Both the position numbers and the translations under genes were made by a program. From Zeimonas sp046347945 (GTDB taxonomy: Bacteria; Pseudomonadota; Gammaproteobacteria; Burkholderiales; Burkholderiaceae_E), in contig JAXMFB010000003.1 in NCBI GenBank assembly GCA_046347945.1, forward strand, positions 310,001 through 374,000: a stretch of 64,000 nt of DNA, written 5' to 3'. Under the pieces are notes generated by a model. It had not been told where the DNA came from. It worked only from the letters and a program-made list of their open reading frames with translations, and searched no databases. Below are positions 16,212 to 23,421 of this stretch, piece after piece; positions within the stretch are counted from its first letter, which is position 1; the number at the start of each line of letters is the position of its first letter.

Positions 16212-16490
16212 ATGAGCGAGAAGAACCTGTTGGTGCTGGCGCGGCGCGATCACGCCGAGGCGATGCGCGTCGCGGCCGGCCTGACGATCTTCGGCCATCG
16301 CGTGTCGCTGGTGTTCATGACTGGTCCGGTCGAGGAGACGCCCGAGAATGCCGCGAACGCCGAGCTGCTCGAGCTCACTGGCATCGAGCCGCAGACCTGC
16401 GTCGCGGCGATGGCCGACGAGCTGCCGCTGCTCGATGCGGCGGGGCTCGCGCGAGCGATCGCCTCGTCCGATGCCGTGCTGAGCCTGTGA
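16212..16490 (+). CDS. DsrE/DsrF-like small protein 2
   Basis: This 92-residue protein reads as a DsrE-fold unit: strand NLLVLARR, helix HAEAMRVAAGLTIFGH, strand RVSLVFMTG, and the C-terminal SSDAVLSL. It has a single cysteine (C68, PQTCVAAM) in a position comparable to the sulfur-carrying cysteine of such proteins. Its stop codon TGA overlaps the start of the next gene (TGATG). Together with its neighbours it may form a heteromeric sulfur-transfer complex similar in concept to DsrEFH/TusBCD; that is an inference from three consecutive small proteins. Confidence 0.6.
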   Translation: MSEKNLLVLARRDHAEAMRVAAGLTIFGHRVSLVFMTGPVEETPENAANAELLELTGIEPQTCVAAMADELPLLDAAGLARAIASSDAVLSL

Positions 16491-16687
16491 TGAAGATTCT
16501 CGAACTGAACACCGGTCTGTTTCCTGACGCCCAGACCGTGAGTGCCGCGCTGCGGCAGCTGGCGCCGGCGCACGCGGTCGAATCGATCGACGTGTCGGCG
16601 TGCCCGAGGCGGCAGGACCTTGACGAGGAAGCCTGGGACCGCGTCGTCGCGGCGATCCTGAGTTCCGATCTGACGATAACCATCTGA
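16490..16687 (+). CDS. DsrH/TusB-sized small protein 3
   Basis: This 65-residue protein starts MKILELNTGLFPDAQTVSAA and ends SSDLTITI, with one cysteine in IDVSACPRRQDL (C43). It is translationally coupled to the preceding DsrE-like gene by a one-base overlap. The size and beta-alpha pattern are compatible with a DsrH/TusB-like subunit, but the sequence match is weak. It could equally be an independent DsrE fragment. The next gene begins 16 bases later after a GAGGAG ribosome site. Confidence 0.5.
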   Translation: MKILELNTGLFPDAQTVSAALRQLAPAHAVESIDVSACPRRQDLDEEAWDRVVAAILSSDLTITI

Positions 16688-16703
16688 GACGAGGAGTCGG
16701 CAC

Positions 16704-17642
16704 ATGAAGAGGTTCTGGACAAGGGGATGGGGCGCGTGGATGGGGGCGGTGTTCCTCGTCCTGCTCGCGACGGCACGCAGCGCGCTCGCTGCCGACCCGC
16801 TGGTGAACGTGGACTGGGTGAAGGCCAACCTGGAGAAGCCGGGCATCGTGTTCGTCGACTTCCGGCCGCCGACCGACTACCTGCGCGGACACATCCCTGG
16901 GGCCGTCAACAGCAACTACGCCAAGGACGGCTGGCGCGAGGAGCGCGCCGACAAGGTGCCCGACATGTTCCCCGCGAAGATCGAGCCGCTGGCCGCGATG
17001 ATCGGCAAGCTCGGCATCGACAACAAGACCCACGTCGTGCTGGTTCCCCCGGGCACCTCGTCGACCGACATGGGCATCGGCACCCGCGTCTACTGGACCT
17101 TCAAGGTCCTCGGTCACGACAACGTGTCGATCCTCGACGGCGGCATGGTGGCGTGGGAGAAGGACAAGAAGAACCCGATGCAGGCCGGCGCCGCCAGGCC
17201 GGCCGAAGGCAAGACCTTCCAGGCCAGCCTGCGCAAGGACATGATCGTCACGATGGACGACGTGAAGAAGGCGAAGGCCGCCGGCGTGCTGCTGGTCGAC
17301 AACCGCCCCGAGGACCAGTTCGTCGGCATCAACCGACACCCGAAGGCCACCGAGAGCGGCACGATCGAAGGCGCGAAGAACCTTCCCAACGGCTGGATGA
17401 CGGTCAACGGCGGCGGCGAGTTCCGCAAGGCGGGCCAGCTCGAGCAGCTGTTCAAGGTGGCGGGCGTGCCGACCAGGGGCGACCAGATCAACTTCTGCAA
17501 CACCGGCCATTGGGCGTCGGTGGGCTGGTTCGTCGCGCACGAGCTGATGGGCAACCAGCAGGCGCGGATGTACGACGGCTCGATGGTCGAGTGGACCATG
17601 CTCAAGGGCGGCTCGGTCGAGCAGAAGGTCAAGCTGCAGTAG
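16704..17642 (+). CDS. Exported sulfurtransferase (two rhodanese domains)
   Basis: This 312-residue periplasmic protein has a signal peptide (cleavage near ALAADP, residue 30) and two rhodanese domains. The N-terminal domain contains VFVDFRPPTDYLRGHIPGAV but no cysteine in its loop; the C-terminal domain contains LLVDNRPEDQFVG and the catalytic C265 in INFCNTGHWASVGWF. Such enzymes move sulfane sulfur from thiosulfate or persulfides to thiols or cyanide. Here it would act on periplasmic sulfur before or after transport by the YeeE pair. It is followed at 3 bases by a cytochrome c gene. It is the only protein in the operon with an intact rhodanese active site. Confidence 0.9.
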   Translation: MKRFWTRGWGAWMGAVFLVLLATARSALAADPLVNVDWVKANLEKPGIVFVDFRPPTDYLRGHIPGAVNSNYAKDGWREERADKVPDMFPAKIEPLAAMIGKLGIDNKTHVVLVPPGTSSTDMGIGTRVYWTFKVLGHDNVSILDGGMVAWEKDKKNPMQAGAARPAEGKTFQASLRKDMIVTMDDVKKAKAAGVLLVDNRPEDQFVGINRHPKATESGTIEGAKNLPNGWMTVNGGGEFRKAGQLEQLFKVAGVPTRGDQINFCNTGHWASVGWFVAHELMGNQQARMYDGSMVEWTMLKGGSVEQKVKLQ

Positions 17643-17645
17643 GGC

Positions 17646-18305
17646 GTGCTCGCGCGCCTCGTCCTGGCGCTTGCGGCGACGGCGGCCTTCGCGACCGGCG
17701 CCGCGGCGCAGAACGAAAACCGTCGGCGGCTAGCCGCCGACCTGCTGGTGATCGCGGGCGACGCCGCCCGACTCGCCACAGCGGCCGACACGCCGTTGCA
17801 GCGCGACGGCCTGCGCGCGCGGGTCGTCGGCGAGCTCTCTGCGCTGCCGCTGCTGATGCGGCGCGCGGGCGGCGACGCTTCCGTCGTGCCGGGGCTGCGC
17901 GACGCCGCGGCGCGGGGCGACTGGCCGGCGCTGCGCTCGGCGCTCGAGGCGCTGCAGCGCAGCCATCCGCACGACCTCGACGCGATCGCGTCGGCGCCCG
18001 CAACGCCGGAACGGATTCTTCTCGGGCAGGCGATCCACGTGCAAGCCTGTGCCGGCTGCCACGATGCGCCTGCGGCCGATACCCGCTGGCCCGCGCGCAA
18101 CCTGTTCGAGCAGGCCGCGGCGATGCCGCGCGCCGAATTCGCCGCACGTCTGTACCTGGGCGTGCGCGGCGACCGCAGTACCGCGTATCGGAATCCGTTC
18201 AGCGACCTCGAGCTCGGCGCGCTGATGGCCTGGTACGCCAATGGCGGCCGCACCGCCGGGGCTCAGCCCTCGTCGACCCAGCCCCCGGCGGCCGAGAAGC
18301 GGTAG
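17646..18305 (+). CDS. Exported c-type cytochrome, end of sulfur operon
   Basis: This 219-residue protein starts at a GTG and has a signal peptide (cleavage near AAAQN, residue 22). An N-terminal helical region of about 100 residues precedes one heme-c site, CAGCH (C135, C138, H139), and a C-terminal ALMAWYANGG whose methionine is a likely distal ligand. It would carry electrons in the periplasm, for example from oxidation of a sulfur substrate handled by the adjacent rhodanese. The N-terminal part is not a standard cytochrome c fold that I recognise. It ends the twelve-gene unit; 139 non-coding bases follow. Confidence 0.8.
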   Translation: MLARLVLALAATAAFATGAAAQNENRRRLAADLLVIAGDAARLATAADTPLQRDGLRARVVGELSALPLLMRRAGGDASVVPGLRDAAARGDWPALRSALEALQRSHPHDLDAIASAPATPERILLGQAIHVQACAGCHDAPAADTRWPARNLFEQAAAMPRAEFAARLYLGVRGDRSTAYRNPFSDLELGALMAWYANGGRTAGAQPSSTQPPAAEKR

Positions 18306-18444
18306 CTGCGGACCGCCGCGCAGACCGGGACACGATCATGGCAAGGCTCCTTGCCGCGCTGGCGGCGGTGCGTGCAGTGGCCGCTGGTCGAGCGTAGCGC
18401 GCCCGCGAGTCGCGGACAACGACGGCAGGTAAACTGCCCGACCA

Positions 18445-19896
18445 GTGACCGCGCCCGCTCGCCCCATCCTCCAGGTCTTCGGCAATCGCCGCATCGCGGC
18501 GATGCTGCTGCTCGGCTTCGCCAGCGGCCTGCCGCTCGCCTTGTCGGCCGGCACGCTGCAGGCGTGGCTGACGGTCGAAGGCCTCGACATCCGCACGATC
18601 GGCTTCTTCGCGCTGGCCGGATTGCCGTACACCTTCAAGTTCGCCTGGGCGCCGCTTGCCGATCGCTTCGAACCGCCATTGGTCGGGCGCCGCCGGAGCT
18701 GGCTGGTCGTGACGCAGCTCGGCCTGGCGGTGCTGTGCTTCGTGATGGCGGCGCTCGATCCGAAGGCGTCGGTCGCGGCGGTGGGCGCCTGCGCGGTCGC
18801 GATCGCCTTCCTCTCGGCCTCGCAGGACATCGTGTTCGATGCCTACCGCACCGACCTGCTGCACGAGCACGAGCGCGGGGCGGGCGCGGCGGTTTCGGTG
18901 CTCGGCTACCGGCTCGCGATGCTCGTGTCGGGCGGGCTCGCGCTGATCCTCGCCGACCAGTGGCTCGGCTGGCCCGGCATGTTCCGCGCGATGGCGGCGC
19001 TGTTCGCGCTGATGGCCGCGATCACGCTGTGGGCGCCCGCGACGCCGCCGACCGCGCCGCTGAGGAGCGACGTGCGACGCGAGCTGGTCGGATTCGTCGC
19101 AATGATCGCCGCGGGCGTCGGCACCTTCTGGCTGCTGCGCCAGCTGCCGTGGCAGTTGCTCGGCACGGGGCGCTTCGTCTCGCTCGGTGCCGACACGCTG
19201 ATGCTGCTGGCCGCCTGCTTCGCCGCGCTGCAGGCCGCGCGCCGCGCGGGCTTCCCGTCGGTCCTCGCGCCGTGGGACGCGTTCTTCTCGCGTGAGCGCG
19301 CGGCCGCGCTGCTGGCGATGATCGTGCTCTACAAGCTCGGCGACGCGTTCGCCGGCAGCCTGTCGACCACCTTCCTGATCCGCGGCGCAGGCTTTACCGC
19401 GACCGAGGTCGGCGCGGTCAACAAGGTGCTCGGGCTGGTCGCGACGATCGTCGGCGCGCTGGTGGGCGGCGCGTGGCTCGCGAAGCGTCCGCTGTACGGA
19501 TCGCTGATGCTGTTCGGGCTGCTGCAGGCGGTGTCGAACTTCGGCTACTGGCTGATCTCGGTGCTGCCGAAGGACTACCTGCTGATGGCGGCGGCGATCG
19601 GCTTCGAGAACCTGTGCGGCGGCATGGGCACGGCGGCCTTCGTCGCGTTCCTGATGGCGCTGACCGACCGGCGCTTCTCGGCCGCGCAGTACGCGCTGCT
19701 GTCGGCGCTGTCGGCGGTCGGGCGCGTCTACGTCGGGCCGGCCTCGGGGGTGATGGTCGAGGCTTTCGGCTGGCCGACGTTCTTCGTGTTCACGGTCGGC
19801 GCGGCGCTGCCGGGGCTGGTGTTGCTGCGGTGGCTGAAGCCGCAGGTGATGGGGCTGGATCGGGCGGGCACCGCATCGCCCGCGGCCGACGACTGA
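18445..19896 (+). CDS. ampG: AmpG-like MFS permease
   Basis: This 483-residue membrane protein has the AmpG pattern: LLGFASGLPLALSAGTLQAW in the first helix, FALAGLPYTFKFAWAPLADR, and GRRRSWLVVTQLG. AmpG proteins import anhydro-muropeptides for peptidoglycan recycling. About twelve helices are present, the usual number for the shorter AmpG members. The start is a GTG at 18445. It stands alone: 139 bases separate it from the sulfur operon and 81 from the CoA-transferase genes. A 7-base inverted repeat (GGCAAGG/CCTTGCC, 18340-18355) lies in the upstream gap. Confidence 0.85.
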   Translation: MTAPARPILQVFGNRRIAAMLLLGFASGLPLALSAGTLQAWLTVEGLDIRTIGFFALAGLPYTFKFAWAPLADRFEPPLVGRRRSWLVVTQLGLAVLCFVMAALDPKASVAAVGACAVAIAFLSASQDIVFDAYRTDLLHEHERGAGAAVSVLGYRLAMLVSGGLALILADQWLGWPGMFRAMAALFALMAAITLWAPATPPTAPLRSDVRRELVGFVAMIAAGVGTFWLLRQLPWQLLGTGRFVSLGADTLMLLAACFAALQAARRAGFPSVLAPWDAFFSRERAAALLAMIVLYKLGDAFAGSLSTTFLIRGAGFTATEVGAVNKVLGLVATIVGALVGGAWLAKRPLYGSLMLFGLLQAVSNFGYWLISVLPKDYLLMAAAIGFENLCGGMGTAAFVAFLMALTDRRFSAAQYALLSALSAVGRVYVGPASGVMVEAFGWPTFFVFTVGAALPGLVLLRWLKPQVMGLDRAGTASPAADD

Positions 19897-19977
19897 GCCG
19901 GATGCCGGATCGGGCATCATGCGATTCTCGCGAACCGACTGCCGCGCCCGCATCCGGCCGTGCGGCGCCCATCCGCC

Positions 19978-20661
19978 ATGATCGACAAGACTGTCGCCTC
20001 GCTCGCCGAGGCCGTCGCCGGCATCCACGACGGCGCCACCGTCATGATCGGCGGCTTCGGCGCTGCCGGGATGCCCGCCGAGCTGATCGATGCGCTGATC
20101 GCACAGGGCGCGCGCGACCTGACGATCGTGAACAACAACGCCGGCAACGGCGACACGGGGCTCGCGGCGCTGCTGAAGGCCGGGCGGGTACGCAAGATCG
20201 TCTGCTCGTTCCCGCGCCAGACCGACTCCTGGGTGTTCGACGAGCTGTATCGCAGCGGGAAGATCGAGCTCGAGCTCGTTCCGCAGGGCAATCTCGCCGA
20301 GCGCATCCGCGCGGCCGGCGCCGGAATCGGCGCGTTCTTCACGCCGACCGGATACGGCACGCAGCTGGCCGAAGGCAAGGAGACGCGGCGCATCGACGGG
20401 CGCGACTACGTGCTCGAGCATCCGATTCGCGCCGACTTCGCATTGATCAAGGCGCTGCGCGGCGATCGATGGGGCAATCTCGTCTACCGGAAGACGGCGC
20501 GCAACTTCGGGCCGATCATGGCGAGCGCGGCCAAGTGCGCGATCGCGCAGGTCGACGAGATCGTCCCGCTGGGCGCGCTCGACCCCGAGGCGATCGTCAC
20601 GCCCGGCATCTTCGTGCGGCGCGTGGTCCAGGTATCGCGTGCGCCCCGGGCCGCTGCCTGA
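19978..20661 (+). CDS. pcaI: 3-oxoadipate CoA-transferase subunit A
   Basis: This 227-residue subunit of a class I CoA-transferase has the glycine-rich motif MIGGFGAAGMP (residues 23-33) and the family stretch GAFFTPTGYGTQLAEGKE. With subunit B it moves CoA from succinyl-CoA to 3-oxoadipate, the penultimate step of the beta-ketoadipate pathway for aromatic compounds. Identification as pcaI rather than the acetoacetate type rests on the thiolase of the same pathway two genes downstream. Start ATG at 19978 gives the conserved MIDK N-terminus. Confidence 0.9.
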   Translation: MIDKTVASLAEAVAGIHDGATVMIGGFGAAGMPAELIDALIAQGARDLTIVNNNAGNGDTGLAALLKAGRVRKIVCSFPRQTDSWVFDELYRSGKIELELVPQGNLAERIRAAGAGIGAFFTPTGYGTQLAEGKETRRIDGRDYVLEHPIRADFALIKALRGDRWGNLVYRKTARNFGPIMASAAKCAIAQVDEIVPLGALDPEAIVTPGIFVRRVVQVSRAPRAAA

Positions 20662-20692
20662 GGCCGCCCTCGACAATCGAGAAGTCATCGAC

Positions 20693-21343
20693 ATGAACCG
20701 GCTGACCCGAAACCAGATGGCCGCCCGCGTGGCGCGCGACATCCCCGACGGCGCTTACGTGAACCTCGGCATCGGATTGCCGACGCTGGTGGCCAACCAC
20801 CTGCCGCCCGATCGCGAGATCGTCCTGCACAGCGAGAACGGCATCCTCGGGATGGGGCCGGCGCCGGCAAAGGGCGACGAGGACGAGGACCTGATCAACG
20901 CCGGCAAGCAGCCGGTGACGCAGCTGCCCGGCTGCGCGTTCTTTCACCACGCCGATTCGTTCGCGATGATGCGCGGCGGCCATCTGGACTTCTGCGTGCT
21001 GGGCGCCTTCCAGGTGTCTGCGCGCGGCGACCTGGCCAACTGGCACACCGGCGCGCCCGACGCGATCCCGGCCGTCGGCGGCGCGATGGACCTGGCCATC
21101 GGCGCCAAGCAGGTCTTCGTCATGATGGAGCACCAGACCAAGGGCGGCGAGAGCAAGCTGGTCGAGCGCTGCAGCTATCCGCTGACCGGCATCGGCTGCG
21201 TGAGCCGCGTGTACACCGATCTCGCGGTGATCGACGTGACCCCCGACGGGCTGGTGGCCGTCGAATGGATCGACGGGCTGTCGTTCGACGAGCTCGCGCG
21301 CCTGACCGCCGCGCCGCTGCGCCGCGCTGCCCGCGCCGCCTGA
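20693..21343 (+). CDS. pcaJ: 3-oxoadipate CoA-transferase subunit B
   Basis: This 216-residue partner carries the catalytic glutamate E48 in HSENGILGMG, which forms the glutamyl-CoA intermediate. GIGLPTLVANHL and GAMDLAIGAKQVFVMMEH are further family marks. It starts at ATG 20693, 31 bases after subunit A, and is followed by the thiolase gene at 34 bases. The two subunits act as a heteromer in the cytosol. Confidence 0.92.
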   Translation: MNRLTRNQMAARVARDIPDGAYVNLGIGLPTLVANHLPPDREIVLHSENGILGMGPAPAKGDEDEDLINAGKQPVTQLPGCAFFHHADSFAMMRGGHLDFCVLGAFQVSARGDLANWHTGAPDAIPAVGGAMDLAIGAKQVFVMMEHQTKGGESKLVERCSYPLTGIGCVSRVYTDLAVIDVTPDGLVAVEWIDGLSFDELARLTAAPLRRAARAA

Positions 21344-21377
21344 CCCCCCTGTTTCGTTCGAGAAAAGGAACCGAGCC

Positions 21378-22580
21378 ATGACCGAAGTCTTCATCTGCGA
21401 CGCAGTGCGTACCCCCATCGGCCGCTACGGCGGCGTGCTGTCGTCGGTGCGCACCGACGAACTGGCCGCGATTCCGCTGCGCGCGCTGCTCGAGCGCAAC
21501 CCGGAGCTCGATCCGATGGCGATCGACGAAGTGATCTTCGGCTGCGCGAACCAGGCCGGCGAAGACAATCGCAACGTCGCGCGGATGGCCGCGCTGCTCG
21601 CGGGGCTTCCGGTGGAGGTGCCCGGCGCGACGGTGAACCGGCTGTGCGGCTCGGGGATGGACGCGGTGGGCACCGTCGCCCGCGCGATCCGTTGCGGCGA
21701 GATCGATCTGGCGATCGCCGGCGGGGTCGAGAGCATGTCGCGCGCGCCGTTCGTGATGCCGAAGGCCGACACCGCCTTCTCGCGCAGCAACGCGGTCCAC
21801 GACACGACGATCGGCTGGCGCTTCGTCAATCCGCTGATGAAGAAGCTCTACGGCATCGACTCGATGCCCGAGACCGCCGAGAACGTCGCCGCCGAGTTCG
21901 ATGTCTCGCGCGAGGACCAGGACGCGATGGCGCTGCGCAGCCAGCAGCGTGCGATTGCCGCGCAGAAGAGCGGCTTCTTCGCCGGCGAGATCGTGCCGGT
22001 GACGATTCCGCAGAAGAAGGGCGACGCGCTCGTCGTCGATCGCGACGAGCATCCGCGCGAGACCAGCCTCGAGGCGCTGGCGAAGCTCAAGCCGATCGTC
22101 AGGCCCGACGGCACCGTCACCGCCGGCAACGCGTCGGGGGTCAACGACGGCGCGGCCGCGATCATCCTCGCCAGCGAGGCGGCGGCGAAGCGCCACGGGC
22201 TGACGCCTCGCGCGCGGCTGGTCGCGATGGCCACCGCCGGCGTCGCGCCGCGGATCATGGGCATCGGCCCGGCGCCCGCCACGAAGAAGCTGCTCGCGAG
22301 AACCGGCCGCAAGATCGGCGACGTCGACGTGATCGAGCTGAACGAGGCGTTCGCGGCGCAGGGGCTCGCGGTGCTGCGCGAACTCGGCGTGCCGGACGAC
22401 TCGCCGAAGGTGAATCCCAACGGCGGCGCGATCGCGCTCGGCCACCCGCTGGGGATGTCCGGCGCGCGGCTGGTGCTGACCGCGGTCAACCAGCTGCATC
22501 GAGGCGGCGGCAGGCTCGCCGTGGCGACGATGTGCATCGGCGTGGGGCAGGGCATCACGACGCTGATCGAGCGGGTCTGA
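21378..22580 (+). CDS. pcaF: 3-oxoadipyl-CoA thiolase
   Basis: This 400-residue thiolase cleaves 3-oxoadipyl-CoA to succinyl-CoA and acetyl-CoA, the last step of the beta-ketoadipate pathway. The acyl-accepting cysteine is C90 in NRLCGSGMDAVG, with H356 in GHPLGMSGAR and C386 in MCIGVGQG completing the active site. The length is normal for PcaF. A ribosome site AAAAGGA precedes the ATG. The upstream ring-cleavage genes of the pathway are not in the window. Confidence 0.92.
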   Translation: MTEVFICDAVRTPIGRYGGVLSSVRTDELAAIPLRALLERNPELDPMAIDEVIFGCANQAGEDNRNVARMAALLAGLPVEVPGATVNRLCGSGMDAVGTVARAIRCGEIDLAIAGGVESMSRAPFVMPKADTAFSRSNAVHDTTIGWRFVNPLMKKLYGIDSMPETAENVAAEFDVSREDQDAMALRSQQRAIAAQKSGFFAGEIVPVTIPQKKGDALVVDRDEHPRETSLEALAKLKPIVRPDGTVTAGNASGVNDGAAAIILASEAAAKRHGLTPRARLVAMATAGVAPRIMGIGPAPATKKLLARTGRKIGDVDVIELNEAFAAQGLAVLRELGVPDDSPKVNPNGGAIALGHPLGMSGARLVLTAVNQLHRGGGRLAVATMCIGVGQGITTLIERV

Positions 22581-22683
22581 CCCGGGCCGTCGGGGTCGGC
22601 CGTCTCGCCGGATTGCGACTTTTGCGCTGGATCAAGCCGGCCACCTTCGTCCGTGTCGCAACATGGACGTTGCTCGGCACCGG

Positions 22684-22712
22684 CTTGAAACTGACCTGGG
22701 ATGCACTCATCT
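22684..22712 (+). promoter_or_regulatory. Heat-shock (sigma-32 type) promoter
   Basis: CTTGAAA (22684-22690) is an exact match to the sigma-32 -35 element, followed after 14 bases by ACTCATCT (22705-22712), a good match to the CCCCATNT -10 element. It sits directly upstream of the Hsp20 gene and would give a leader of about 50 bases. The match is seen; function is inferred. Confidence 0.6.
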
Positions 22713-22722
22713 GAGCGACATG

Positions 22723-22743
22723 GGTCGGCCGGAGCGGCCGACC
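22723..22743 (+). promoter_or_regulatory. Perfect hairpin in the Hsp20 leader
   Basis: GGTCGGCC (22723-22730) pairs perfectly with GGCCGACC (22736-22743) across a five-base loop. It lies between the heat-shock promoter and the AGGAG ribosome site (22756-22760). It does not cover the ribosome site, so it is more likely an mRNA-stabilising 5' hairpin than a thermometer. Confidence 0.55.
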
Positions 22744-22767
22744 GCAACCGATTCCAGGAGCCATGCC

Positions 22768-23187
22768 ATGTCCCGACTTTCCGTCTACGACCCGTTCGCC
22801 GAAGTCTTCCCCGAACTGTTCCGCGGCTTCGTGCAGCCGGTGCGCACCGCCTCGGGCGAGGCGCTCGAGATCCGCGTCGACGTGAAGGAGTCCAACGGCG
22901 AATACACCGTGCACGCCGAGATCCCGGGCGTGAAGCGCGAGGACATCAACGTCCAGGTCGACGGCAATCGCGTGTCGATCAGCGCCGAGGTGAAGCGCGA
23001 GTCCGAGAAGAAGGACGGCGAGCGCGTGCTGCGCAGCGAGCGGTACTACGGCTCGGTGGCGCGGACGTTCTCGCTGGGCTCGGACCTCGACGAATCGAAG
23101 GCGTCGGCCAGGTACGAGAACGGCGTGCTGACGCTGACGCTGCCGAAGAAGGCGACGCCTGCGACCAGGCGCCTGACGATCAGCTGA
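22768..23187 (+). CDS. Hsp20/alpha-crystallin family small heat-shock protein
   Basis: This 139-residue chaperone holds unfolding proteins in the cytosol. The alpha-crystallin domain covers about residues 30-130, with IRVDVKESNGEYTVHAEIPG, the SARYENGVLTLTLPKK motif and a short tail ending RRLTIS. I use the ATG at 22768, 7 bases after AGGAG. A sigma-32-type promoter and a stable hairpin lie upstream. Its last 8 bases overlap the convergent copper-chaperone gene. Confidence 0.93.
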   Translation: MSRLSVYDPFAEVFPELFRGFVQPVRTASGEALEIRVDVKESNGEYTVHAEIPGVKREDINVQVDGNRVSISAEVKRESEKKDGERVLRSERYYGSVARTFSLGSDLDESKASARYENGVLTLTLPKKATPATRRLTIS

Positions 23188-23380
23188 TCGGCCTGGCCTC
23201 GTAGCCCGCCTCGACGATCGCCTTCGCGATCGCGTCGGCGGGACGGTTGGAGTCGACCTCGACCCGCCCGGTGGCGAGGTCGACGTCGACCTTGGCCGTC
23301 GGGTCGATTTCGTGGATCGACGTGGTCACTGCCTTCACGCAATGGCCGCAGGACATGCCTCGTACGTCGAAGCTGGGCAT
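23180..23380 (-). CDS. Heavy-metal-associated domain copper chaperone (CopZ-like)
   Basis: This 66-residue single HMA domain has the metal site MSCGHC (about residues 9-14) and the ferredoxin-like pattern through EAGYEARPI. It would bind Cu(I) in the cytosol and pass it to the CopA ATPase encoded divergently 41 bases away. The 3' end overlaps the convergent Hsp20 gene by 8 bases. I found no obvious CueR-type operator in the short gap between it and copA. Confidence 0.9.
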   Translation of the reverse strand: MPSFDVRGMSCGHCVKAVTTSIHEIDPTAKVDVDLATGRVEVDSNRPADAIAKAIVEAGYEARPIS

Positions 23381-23421
23381 ACTCGAAGCTCCACAGGTTC
23401 ACCGATGAGGCTTTTTAGCAC

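Noticed and set aside
12779..18305. Sox or Dsr sulfur-oxidation locus
   Set aside because: No SoxXYZAB, DsrAB or Hdr-like subunit is present; only relay, transport and rhodanese-type genes are seen.
18199..20742. An 847-codon open frame on the minus strand over ampG and pcaI
   Set aside because: It is antisense to recognised genes and composed of repeats of R, D, H and Q without domain signature.
22723..22760. RNA thermometer in the Hsp20 leader
   Set aside because: The hairpin is strong and GC-rich and leaves the AGGAG site unpaired, so it does not fit a ROSE or fourU mechanism.
23381..23421. CueR-type operator between the CopZ-like gene and copA
   Set aside because: The 41-base gap has no dyad resembling the CueR consensus and no clear spaced -35/-10 pair.
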